The notes under the pieces were generated by a model that was not told the origin of the DNA, did not search any database, and worked only from the letters and a program-made list of their open reading frames with translations. Shown here in pieces: positions 1 to 6,947 of a stretch of 30,032 nucleotides of DNA (its first letter is position 1; each line of letters begins with the position of its first letter). This DNA comes from a bacterium UBP6_UBA1209 (lineage in GTDB: Bacteria > UBP6 > UBA1177): positions 1 to 30,032 of the forward strand of contig DBXP01000025.1 of assembly GCA_002309575.1 (NCBI GenBank), written 5' to 3'. The position numbers and the translations under genes are program-made.

Positions 1-177
1 CACGGAGGTCTGGCACTCGGCTTTGACAGGCTGATGATGCTTCTCAACAACACTGACGCGATCCGCGATGTCATCGCGTTCCCGAAAACGACGAGTGCGA
101 CATGCCTCATGACTGCTGCACCGGCACCCGTCACCGAAAAACAGCTCAAGGAACTCTGCATCAAAACCGAGAAATAG
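1..177 (+). CDS. aspS: Aspartyl-tRNA synthetase, C-terminal 58 residues (5' truncated by window edge)
   Basis: The reading frame is open from base 1 to the TAG at 175-177. It begins HGGLALGFDRLMMLL, the class II synthetase motif 3 that contributes to ATP binding, and continues IRDVIAFPKTTSATCLMT and APAPV, the usual ending of bacterial AspRS. The enzyme charges tRNA-Asp with aspartate in the cytoplasm. Only the end is visible, so discriminating versus non-discriminating type cannot be judged. The usual DLMT of the tail reads CLMT here. The stop codon lies inside a perfect 11-bp inverted repeat (171-193). Confidence 0.93.
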   Translation, partial: HGGLALGFDRLMMLLNNTDAIRDVIAFPKTTSATCLMTAAPAPVTEKQLKELCIKTEK

Positions 178-193
178 CGCCGGGCGCTATTTC
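171..193. repeat. Perfect 11-bp inverted repeat across the aspS stop codon
   Basis: The arms are GAAATAGCGCC (171-181) and GGCGCTATTTC (183-193) with one central base. As RNA this could form a 10-bp stem with a 3-nt loop. No T-run follows directly, so by itself it is not a canonical intrinsic terminator. It may act together with the larger structure at 196-316. Confidence 0.7.
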
Positions 194-195
194 CT

Positions 196-316
196 GGCGC
201 CGCAATTGGTTGTCGAAGTTTCGAAGTATCGATATTTCGATATATCGAAAGCGGCGCTCAGAAATGTCGAAATATCGATGGCGGCGCAACGAAGGGTCGA
301 TGGCGGCGCCTTTTTT
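196..316 (+). terminator. Nested inverted repeat ending in a T-run; possible aspS terminator
   Basis: An outer 8-bp stem pairs GGCGCCGC (196-203) with GCGGCGCC (303-310). Inside it a perfect 13-bp stem pairs ATCGATATTTCGA (228-240) with TCGAAATATCGAT (267-279). The outer 3' arm is followed at once by six T (311-316), as in a Rho-independent terminator. The loop is far larger than in a normal terminator, so it may instead be a mobile palindromic element that brings its own terminator. Function is inferred from geometry only. Confidence 0.45.
245..309 (+). repeat. Three copies of TCGANNGCGGCGC
   Basis: Copies lie at 245-257, 275-287 and 297-309. The last two share TCGATGGCGGCGC exactly and start 22 bp apart; the first differs at the two N positions. 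They sit inside the nested inverted repeat and look unlike the AT-rich sequence that follows from 317. Confidence 0.6.
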
Positions 317-458
317 CTTAAAAAACTCTCAAAAATTTTTGCAGAATTTTATAAAATTATCGTAATTTTTTGCCGAAAATGGTCATTTTTTTGCCTCAAA
401 AACGGGCTTCGGTAAAAATCTTCATACATTCTGAACAGTTACAAAAAAATGTTAAAAA

Positions 459-474
459 GCCCAATATGTAGTGT
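459..474 (+). promoter_or_regulatory. NrdR box 1 (upstream)
   Basis: GCCCAATATGTAGTGT matches the NrdR consensus ACACWATATATWGTGT at 13 of 16 positions, with the right half almost perfect. NrdR is the ATP/dATP-sensing repressor of ribonucleotide reductase genes and usually binds paired boxes. A second, weaker box begins exactly 32 bp downstream. The match was made by eye against the consensus as I recall it. Confidence 0.7.
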
Positions 475-483
475 ATTTTTTTG

Positions 484-512
484 TTGACAGCTACATTTTG
501 TTGTGCTATTCG
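484..512 (+). promoter_or_regulatory. nrdD promoter (-35 TTGACA, extended -10)
   Basis: TTGACA lies at 484-489, followed by a 17-bp spacer and TATTCG at 507-512. TG at 504-505 gives an extended -10. NrdR box 2 fills most of the spacer, so repressor binding would block RNA polymerase. The ATG lies about 32 bp downstream of the -10. Confidence 0.55.
491..506 (+). promoter_or_regulatory. NrdR box 2 (inside the promoter spacer)
   Basis: CTACATTTTGTTGTGC matches about 10 of 16 consensus positions, including the TTGTG core of the right half. It is weak alone. Its support comes from position: 16 bp separate it from box 1, the spacing known for paired NrdR boxes, and it overlaps the nrdD promoter. 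Confidence 0.55.
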
Positions 513-543
513 CCGCCAACTTTTTAACACACGGGGAGGTAAA

Positions 544-2940
544 ATGTTAAGAGTAAGAAAAAGAGACGGTAAATTTGCGGATTTCGATCTCAAGAAGATC
601 AAAGAGGCTATGAGAAAGGCATTCGATGCCGTAGAGATGATTTACAACGATGATATCCTTGAAATTCTCGGTCTGAGAGTTACTGCAGAATTCCAGAGCA
701 AGATCCAGGACAGTATCATCGATATTGAAGATATACAGGATTGTGTGGAAGATGTCCTTGAAAAGACGGGTTACACCAAGGTCGCGAAGGCATACATCCT
801 CTACAGAAAGAACAGGGAGAAACATCGTAAACTCGAGACAGTCATCAACTATAAAGAGGTTATCGACAACTATCTCCAGAGCACCGACTGGCGCGTCAAG
901 GAGAACTCGACTGTAACCTACAGTGTCGGCGGGCTTATCCTTCACAACAGCGGAAGCATCACTGCGAACTACTGGCTGAGCGAGGTTTACGACGAGGAGA
1001 TCGCGAAGTGCCACAAGGAGGGCGATTTCCACCTTCACGACCTTTCCATGCTTACGGCATACTGCGCAGGCTGGTCTCTCAAGCAGCTGATCGAGAGCGG
1101 TCTCGGCGGCGTTCCTGGCAAGATCACCTCGGCTCCGGCAGGCCATCTCTACACGATTGTCAACCAAATGGTCAACTTCCTCGGCATCATGCAGAACGAG
1201 TGGGCGGGTGCTCAGGCTTTTTCGAGCTTCGACACTTACCTTGCTCCGTTTGCACGTGTCGACAAGCTTGATTACAAGGGCGTAAAGCAGGCGATCCAGG
1301 CATTTGTTTTCGGCGTAAACATTCCCTCCCGCTGGGGCACCCAGGCACCCTTCAGCAACATCACGCTTGACTGGGTATGCCCTGATGACCTCAAGAACCT
1401 TCCGGCGATCGTCGGCGGCAAGGAGCAGGATTTCACCTACGGCGAATGCCAGAAGGAGATGGACATGATCAACAAAGCCTTCATCGAGATCATGATCGAG
1501 GGCGATGCAGAGGGCAGAGGCTTCCAGTATCCGATTCCGACCTACAACATCACGAAGGATTTCGACTGGGAGAGCGAGAACGTTCCGCTGCTTTTCGAAA
1601 TGACGGCAAAATACGGGACTCCGTACTTCCAGAACTTCATCAACAGCGACATGAAGCCCGGTGACGTCAGAAGCATGTGCTGCCGTCTCCAGCTCGACAA
1701 GCGCGAGCTCCTCAAAAAGACGGGCGGGCTCTTCGGAAGCGGTGAAAAGACGGGAAGCATCGGCGTCGTAACGATCAACATGCCGCGTCTCGCCTACAAC
1801 TCGAGAAACAAGGAGGAGTTCTACAAGAAGCTTTCGAGACTTATGAACATCGCGAAGCGCAGCCTTGAGATCAAGAGGAGATCCTGCACCGAGTTCCTTG
1901 AGCACGGATTCTATCCTTACACGAGGAGATATCTCGGCGGATTCTCGACCCACTTCTCGACGATCGGCCTTGTCGGGATGAACGAGATGTGCCTCAACGC
2001 AAAATGGGTGGGCGATACCATCGCAAGCAGAGAGGGCATCGAGTTCTCGACAGAGGTCCTCGAGTTCATGCGTGAAGAGCTGAAGAAGTACCAGGAGGAG
2101 ACCGGCAACCTCTACAACCTCGAAGCAACGCCGGCTGAATCGACTGCATTCCGTCTTGCGAAGATGGACAGAAACAGATGGCCCGATATCAAGACCGCGG
2201 CTGACGGCAACGAGACCCCGTTCTACACCAACAGCTGCCACCTTCCGGTAGGCTTTACGACCGATCCGTTCGAGGCTCTTGAGATCCAGGATCAGCTTCA
2301 GACGAAGTTTACGGGCGGTACGGTATTCCACACCTTCCTCGGTGAAAGGCTCCCCTCGTGGAAAGAGGCGGCGGCGCTTGTCAAGAAGATCGCCTACACC
2401 TTCAGACTGCCTTACTTCACGATCTCGCCGACCTACACGATCTGCCCGAAGTGCGGATACAGCGCAGGCGAGCACGACTCGTGCCCGAAGTGCGGCGGCA
2501 AAGTCGAAGTCTACAGCAGGATCACCGGTTACTACAGACCGATCGAGCACTGGAACGACGGCAAGAAACAGGAGTTCGAGAAGAGGACTGAATACGATGT
2601 GACTCTTGATACGACAGGTTTTGTAGCAAGAAAGGCGGAAGAACCGGCTGAAAAGCCCTGTACGGACAAGGCTGCGGCGGCTCCGCAGTTCAACGAGAGC
2701 TTCGATGAGAAGAACGCATACCTCCTCTTCACGACCAAAAGCTGCCCGAACTGCCCGAAGGCAAAGGAAGAGATGGCAGGGACCCCGTATCTCAAGGTCC
2801 TCGACACGACAGACAACATGGATCTCGCAAGAAAATACGGTGTCAGAAGCGTTCCGACGCTGGTCGTTTGCGAAAACAACGCATACAAAACATATTCCGG
2901 CCTCTCCGACATCATCGGTTTCAAGAAGAATCTGAAATAG
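544..2940 (+). CDS. nrdD: Anaerobic (class III) ribonucleoside-triphosphate reductase with fused C-terminal thioredoxin domain
   Basis: This glycyl-radical enzyme reduces ribonucleoside triphosphates to deoxynucleotides without oxygen. The 798-residue protein has an N-terminal ATP-cone (about 1-95), then the ten-stranded barrel with Cys174 in TAYCAGW and Cys379/Cys380 in RSMCCRLQLD as candidate catalytic cysteines. A zinc site CPKC...CPKC (634-650) precedes the radical loop RITGYYRP, with Gly662 the likely radical site. Beyond about 690 a linker leads to a thioredoxin-like domain (about 722-798) with CPNC at 734-737 and the cis-Pro segment SVPT. The thioredoxin part is not in typical NrdD and probably supplies electrons directly, consistent with redoxin-dependent rather than formate-dependent class III enzymes. 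I chose ATG 544 for its GGGGAGG ribosome site; the frame is open upstream to 481, but that would remove the promoter. No nrdG activase gene lies next to it. Confidence 0.96.
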   Translation: MLRVRKRDGKFADFDLKKIKEAMRKAFDAVEMIYNDDILEILGLRVTAEFQSKIQDSIIDIEDIQDCVEDVLEKTGYTKVAKAYILYRKNREKHRKLETVINYKEVIDNYLQSTDWRVKENSTVTYSVGGLILHNSGSITANYWLSEVYDEEIAKCHKEGDFHLHDLSMLTAYCAGWSLKQLIESGLGGVPGKITSAPAGHLYTIVNQMVNFLGIMQNEWAGAQAFSSFDTYLAPFARVDKLDYKGVKQAIQAFVFGVNIPSRWGTQAPFSNITLDWVCPDDLKNLPAIVGGKEQDFTYGECQKEMDMINKAFIEIMIEGDAEGRGFQYPIPTYNITKDFDWESENVPLLFEMTAKYGTPYFQNFINSDMKPGDVRSMCCRLQLDKRELLKKTGGLFGSGEKTGSIGVVTINMPRLAYNSRNKEEFYKKLSRLMNIAKRSLEIKRRSCTEFLEHGFYPYTRRYLGGFSTHFSTIGLVGMNEMCLNAKWVGDTIASREGIEFSTEVLEFMREELKKYQEETGNLYNLEATPAESTAFRLAKMDRNRWPDIKTAADGNETPFYTNSCHLPVGFTTDPFEALEIQDQLQTKFTGGTVFHTFLGERLPSWKEAAALVKKIAYTFRLPYFTISPTYTICPKCGYSAGEHDSCPKCGGKVEVYSRITGYYRPIEHWNDGKKQEFEKRTEYDVTLDTTGFVARKAEEPAEKPCTDKAAAAPQFNESFDEKNAYLLFTTKSCPNCPKAKEEMAGTPYLKVLDTTDNMDLARKYGVRSVPTLVVCENNAYKTYSGLSDIIGFKKNLK

Positions 2941-3027
2941 CTCCCCAAGCTTCGAACTTCCGCAGCAAATAGTCAGAAATCCCTAAAATCTCAAAATAGT
3001 TATCGTGTTTGCATAAAATCAAAAATT

Positions 3028-3055
3028 TTGAAAAAAATCGCCTTGGAACTATACT
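3028..3055 (+). promoter_or_regulatory. Promoter of the 3085-8624 operon
   Basis: TTGAAA (3028-3033), a 16-bp spacer and TATACT (3050-3055) lie about 30 bp before the ATG at 3085. A strong ribosome site, AGGGAGG, sits between. I see no convincing terminator between nrdD and this promoter. Confidence 0.55.
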
Positions 3056-3084
3056 TTTCCGTTCTTAATTTAGGGAGGTTTTAA

Positions 3085-5550
3085 ATGAGTAGGTTTTTTA
3101 AAATTCTAGTAGTTGTCACGGCTCTCTTTTTTGCGGCTGCGTGCGGCGGCGGAAAGAGCGAGGAAAAGTGTCCTGACGGCTACAAATGGGAAGGCGGCGA
3201 CTGTGTAAAAACGGGAACCGACACCAATACCGATTATGATATCCCGTCCGGCAGCGATGCGGACACCGCGCCTGTTTCTGACAGCGATCCGGCGGAGGAG
3301 CCGGACGACACTCCGGAACAGCCTGACGGGGATTCCGACGGTGCCGCATACAACGGCTCGTGCAGAGTCGTCAACTCGAAAAAGCCGCTGACGATCGACA
3401 TCGTCACGTCAAAACTGACTATCGGTGCAGTCACGGTGAACGGCGTTCAGGAGGATCCTGAGAACTATTACGGCGAGATCTGGGCTGAGAATCTCGAGAC
3501 CAGCAGCGAATTTATGATCGCGCAGGCGAACGCAGCGGAGGGGAAGTCCGTTGATGTCCCGCGTGGCAGCTATGCGATCTCCTACAAGCCGCTCTCCTCT
3601 TCGGGAAAGGTCGTGATCCACGAGTCGGTCGATCTTTCCGGCGACAAGTCGGTCGATATCGATATCCCGCTTTACCACCTGACCGGCAAGGTCCTTGACA
3701 ACACCGGCGGCCAGTATTCTCTCGGCGAGGCTGATGGTTCCGCAGTCAAGATGACCCTCAAGAACGGCAGCTTCACGAAGGAGATCCCCTACAGCCAGTT
3801 CGGCGGTTTCGACCTTCTTCTGCCGAAAGGCAAATATGCGGTCCTCTTCAACGGTCCGCTCTTCGCGGGGCAGCCGGACTACAACGGGACGATCTTCGAA
3901 TCCGACAGTGAAAACGCCGTTTCGATCGTAAACGAGGATGTCGAAAAGGATATCAAAATCATTGCAAAGACCGTTACCGGCACGATCTCCAAACCTGGCT
4001 ATCCTGTATCGGAGGGCACGCTCGTTCTGGCTGAAAACCCGCCGCTCGGCAACGTCGTGACTGTCGTAGCTTCAAGCGTGTCGGCTGCCTCTTACACTGT
4101 TGTGATCCCGGAAAACAGGGAGCTTGCGCTGCTCTATCTTCCGACGGCCGACAGCTATCCGGCACGTTACATAAAACTTGAAACATGGAACGAAACTCTG
4201 ACCGCTTCAGGTACCCACGCGGTTTCGCTGGACTTCGCTCGTGTCTACGGAAAGCTCACTTTCAAGGGCGGAAACAGCTTCCCGACGATCGAAAACTGCC
4301 AGAGCAACTGCGGCGACGATCAGCCCGAATGTTATGACCTGTGCACTATCGGCAAGCTCAGGGCAAGGAGCGCCGATGCCACGATGATCACGCTTCTTGA
4401 CCTTGGCAAGACGGCTCCCGGTGAAGAGGGTGTCAGCTACGAAGGGCTTCTCGTCAGAAGGATCCCGGCACAGACGGACGATGAGGGGAACGTCACGAAC
4501 TACAGCCCGAAGAGCTACACGATGGTATTCGACAGCTATCTCAACGATGCTCCGGGACTCTTCAGCTCATCGTCGTTTATTGTTCCGGCGACCTACAAAA
4601 CCTTTGTCGACAACGGCGAAACGGCAAGCGAAGTAACAGCGACCTCGTTCGGTTTTTCGGTCACGCAGGCAGACGGTTCCGTAACGTGGCTCCAGGAAAA
4701 GGAGATCAATTTTGATGTCTCGCCGAGCCTGGTCCAGGGAAGCATCACGGTCGACGGTTCGCCTGCTGAGACGGAATCAGCGGACGACATCATCAAGCTC
4801 CGCGACTCGAACGGCGCAGAATATCCTGTCTTGAATCTGAGCAGTATCTCCGGCGGCAGCTTCTCCTTCTACGCTCCCGACGGCTCCTTCGATGTCGTCT
4901 ACGAGGGTTCAGGCGTTCTCGGCAGCAGCTACAGAGCGAATATTCTTGCCGATCCGCTTGTGATCGACGGAGATACCGACGGCGTCGAACTCGGTATCAA
5001 AACGGCTAAGCTTACGCTCAACTTCGATGTCAACGGCAAGTCATTTGCCGACTGGTACGAGGCTGAAAAAGATGATATCGAGGCGATCAACATAGTTGCA
5101 AATATTGATAAAACTGCGGCGAATTTCACTCTTCCTATCGAGAAAAAGGGTGACAATTATGAAGCTAAACTTCTTACCGGGAACGCGATCAACGCCTATC
5201 TCGAGATCGTTTTCAAGGATTCCGTCGAATCGCAGAAGAGCTATGCAAGGCTTCCGATCCTGCTTTCCCAGACTGTAAATTCCAACATTACGGCCTCTAC
5301 GTCGCAGCAGATCGTCAAGTACGCGACTTCGATCAAACTCAACGGCGAAAAGCTCGACAGCCCGGAGAATTACGTCGCCAAACTCAGGATCCCCGGGAAA
5401 TCGCCGTCAGAGATCTATTACCCGGACTTTGCGCTCACAGGCTACTTCAAGCAGGGCGAGTACAAGACCCCGAGACCTGAAGTCACGCTTCACGACGGCT
5501 TTGATGCAAAGATCGAACTTTATGTCGACTGTCTTTACTTCGGAGAATAA
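3085..5550 (+). CDS. Large exported lipoprotein with acidic tether and repeated beta modules
   Basis: The 821-residue protein starts with a lipoprotein signal peptide whose lipobox AAAC places the lipidated Cys at residue 20. A short CPDGYKWEGGDCV segment follows, then an Asp/Pro/Glu-rich tether to about residue 87. The rest looks all-beta. Segments VPRGSYAISY, LPKGKYAVLF and APDGSFDVVY recur at about 158, 247 and 597, each before a new strand group, as in carboxypeptidase-regulatory or transthyretin-like modules. The first module (VNGVQEDPENY, 118) and the last (LNGEKLDSPENY, 752) resemble each other. A Cys-rich insert (CQSNCGDDQPECYDLC) lies near 409. No catalytic motif is visible. It is the first gene of an operon, 2 bp before the next. 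A surface adhesion or structural role is only a guess. Confidence 0.9.
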   Translation: MSRFFKILVVVTALFFAAACGGGKSEEKCPDGYKWEGGDCVKTGTDTNTDYDIPSGSDADTAPVSDSDPAEEPDDTPEQPDGDSDGAAYNGSCRVVNSKKPLTIDIVTSKLTIGAVTVNGVQEDPENYYGEIWAENLETSSEFMIAQANAAEGKSVDVPRGSYAISYKPLSSSGKVVIHESVDLSGDKSVDIDIPLYHLTGKVLDNTGGQYSLGEADGSAVKMTLKNGSFTKEIPYSQFGGFDLLLPKGKYAVLFNGPLFAGQPDYNGTIFESDSENAVSIVNEDVEKDIKIIAKTVTGTISKPGYPVSEGTLVLAENPPLGNVVTVVASSVSAASYTVVIPENRELALLYLPTADSYPARYIKLETWNETLTASGTHAVSLDFARVYGKLTFKGGNSFPTIENCQSNCGDDQPECYDLCTIGKLRARSADATMITLLDLGKTAPGEEGVSYEGLLVRRIPAQTDDEGNVTNYSPKSYTMVFDSYLNDAPGLFSSSSFIVPATYKTFVDNGETASEVTATSFGFSVTQADGSVTWLQEKEINFDVSPSLVQGSITVDGSPAETESADDIIKLRDSNGAEYPVLNLSSISGGSFSFYAPDGSFDVVYEGSGVLGSSYRANILADPLVIDGDTDGVELGIKTAKLTLNFDVNGKSFADWYEAEKDDIEAINIVANIDKTAANFTLPIEKKGDNYEAKLLTGNAINAYLEIVFKDSVESQKSYARLPILLSQTVNSNITASTSQQIVKYATSIKLNGEKLDSPENYVAKLRIPGKSPSEIYYPDFALTGYFKQGEYKTPRPEVTLHDGFDAKIELYVDCLYFGE

Positions 5551-5552
5551 AA

Positions 5553-6047
5553 ATGCATTTATCCAGATTTTTTTTATTGCTTGCCTCATTCATTCTTGTC
5601 ATCAACGGTTGCTCTAGCCTAAAGATTGCTCTGGAGAGCACTCCAGAGAACACAGCTACGGAGAATACAGCTACGGAGAACACAGCTCATGAGAACACTA
5701 TTGCCGAGGACACTGTTCCAGAGCCTTCGCAGAATGTTGAGAAGGTGGTTTTTTACTTCCTTTACTCGACGGGCTGCCCGCATTGCATCAATGCAAAACC
5801 CTTTGTAGAATCTCTGAGTAAAAAGTATCCGCAGGTCGAATTCAGGCTTCTCGAGGTCACGGGAAGCGAAGAGAACAAATATATTTACTATGCAAAAATC
5901 AAAAAACTTGGTATCACTTCGACCGGAGTTCCGCTTTTCGTCATCGGAAAAAATTACAAGCTCGGCTTCGACGAATCAAAGAAGAGCGAGATCGAAGATA
6001 TGATCAAAAAGGCTCTTCAGACCGAGCCAAAGGAAAAGAACCTGTAA
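5553..6047 (+). CDS. Thioredoxin-fold lipoprotein
   Basis: The 164-residue precursor has a lipobox VINGC (Cys20), a repetitive Glu/Asn/Thr/Ala tether (about 26-57) and a thioredoxin-like domain (about 65-155). The domain carries the active-site motif CPHC and a later TGVPLFVIG segment whose Pro is the expected cis-Pro. CPHC is the motif type of DsbA and other periplasmic thiol oxidoreductases, so it probably exchanges disulfides or moves reducing equivalents in the periplasm. The ATG lies 2 bp after the stop of the preceding lipoprotein gene, whose disulfide-capable Cys clusters make it a plausible substrate. That pairing is inferred from position only. Confidence 0.88.
   Translation: MHLSRFFLLLASFILVINGCSSLKIALESTPENTATENTATENTAHENTIAEDTVPEPSQNVEKVVFYFLYSTGCPHCINAKPFVESLSKKYPQVEFRLLEVTGSEENKYIYYAKIKKLGITSTGVPLFVIGKNYKLGFDESKKSEIEDMIKKALQTEPKEKNL
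5646..5720 (+). repeat. Five 15-bp in-frame tandem repeats encoding the ENTAT-type tether
   Basis: Contiguous 15-bp units start at 5646, 5661, 5676, 5691 and 5706. The first three are near identical (GAGAACACAGCTACG type) and the last two have diverged. Each encodes one five-residue unit of the linker between the lipid anchor and the thioredoxin domain. Confidence 0.85.
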
Positions 6048-6065
6048 CATTTTAGGAGAAGATAA

Positions 6066-6935
6066 ATGAAACGGATCATCACTATTCAGGATATCTCATG
6101 TGTAGGCAAATGTTCACTTACTGTCGCTCTGCCGGTCATTTCGGCGATGGGTGTCGAGGCGTGCGTCCTGCCGACAGCCGTTTTGTCTACCCACACGGTT
6201 TTCAAGGGCTTTACCTTCCGCGATCTGACCGCTGACATCACGCCGATCTGCAACCACTGGAAGGCTGAAGGGATCGGCTTCGATGCGATTTATACCGGCT
6301 ATCTCGGCTCCTTCGAGCAGCTCGATCTCATGGGAAAGCTCTTCGATGACTTCGGCGGCGGAGAGACTATGATAATCGTTGACCCCTGCATGGCGGACAA
6401 CGGCAAACTTTACCCCGGTTTCACGCAGGAATTCGCATTTGCGATGGCAAAACTCAGCGGAAAAGCCGATATCGTCATTCCGAACATGACCGAGGCAAGT
6501 TTCATGCTCGGAATCCCGTACCGCAAGAGCGGCTACGACGTCGATTATGTCAAAAAAATAATGAAGGATATCGCCGCGTTAGGTGCCAAAAAGGTCGTTC
6601 TGAAGGGCATCGAGTTCGAGGCTGGTGAACCTGAGATCGGAAACGTAGCCGGCAAGATCGGAGTCGCTTCCTACGATTCGCTTACCGGTAAATTCAGCTG
6701 GTATTTCCACGAGAAGATCCCGCAGAACTTCCACGGGACGGGCGATATCTTCGCCAGCGTCTTCACCGGTGCCATGCTTCGCGGCATGACGCTTGAAAAG
6801 TCCTACGCGCTTGCGGCGGATTTTGTCGTCGAATCGATCAAGGAGACCCTGAGCCACGAGGATCACAACTGGTACGGAGTCGATTTCGAAGCGGTCTTCC
6901 CTTATCTTTGGAAAAGGCTTGAAAACAACAACTAA
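6066..6935 (+). CDS. pdxY: Pyridoxamine/pyridoxal kinase (PdxY/PdxK family)
   Basis: The 289-residue protein is a full-length ribokinase-superfamily member of the pyridoxal kinase type. It phosphorylates pyridoxal or pyridoxamine to salvage vitamin B6. The N-terminal QDISCVGKCSLTVALPVISAMG is the substrate-binding start of this family. VDPCMADNG (105-113) lies near the ATP site, and GTGD (224-227) supplies the anion hole and catalytic Asp. The ATG has an AGGAG ribosome site, 18 bp after the thioredoxin lipoprotein and 12 bp before the kinase downstream. Substrate preference among B6 vitamers cannot be read from sequence. The product could serve the PLP-dependent aminotransferase encoded at 18031. 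Confidence 0.9.
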   Translation: MKRIITIQDISCVGKCSLTVALPVISAMGVEACVLPTAVLSTHTVFKGFTFRDLTADITPICNHWKAEGIGFDAIYTGYLGSFEQLDLMGKLFDDFGGGETMIIVDPCMADNGKLYPGFTQEFAFAMAKLSGKADIVIPNMTEASFMLGIPYRKSGYDVDYVKKIMKDIAALGAKKVVLKGIEFEAGEPEIGNVAGKIGVASYDSLTGKFSWYFHEKIPQNFHGTGDIFASVFTGAMLRGMTLEKSYALAADFVVESIKETLSHEDHNWYGVDFEAVFPYLWKRLENNN

Positions 6936-6947
6936 CAGGGGAGAAGC

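Larger units (their letters stand above)
317..543 (+). other. AT-rich leader region upstream of nrdD
   Basis: This stretch belongs to the 366-bp gap between aspS and nrdD. From 317 to about 458 it is A/T-rich with many short homopolymer runs, and I see no gene or conserved RNA in it. From 459 on it holds two NrdR-box-like sites, a promoter and the nrdD ribosome binding site (GGGGAGG, 533-539). Confidence 0.6.

Noticed and set aside
102..365. An 87-codon plus-strand open frame starting in aspS and running through the palindromes
   Set aside because: Out of frame with aspS, Arg-rich, no ribosome site, and it passes through non-coding inverted repeats.
481..543. Longer NrdD start at 481
   Set aside because: It would place the start at the -35 region, has no ribosome site, and the added residues are unlike the family; ATG 544 has a strong one.
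547..2550. A 667-codon open frame on the minus strand across nrdD
   Set aside because: It is opposite a clear, highly conserved NrdD frame and its sequence is low-complexity and unlike any protein; it arises from codon bias of the real gene.
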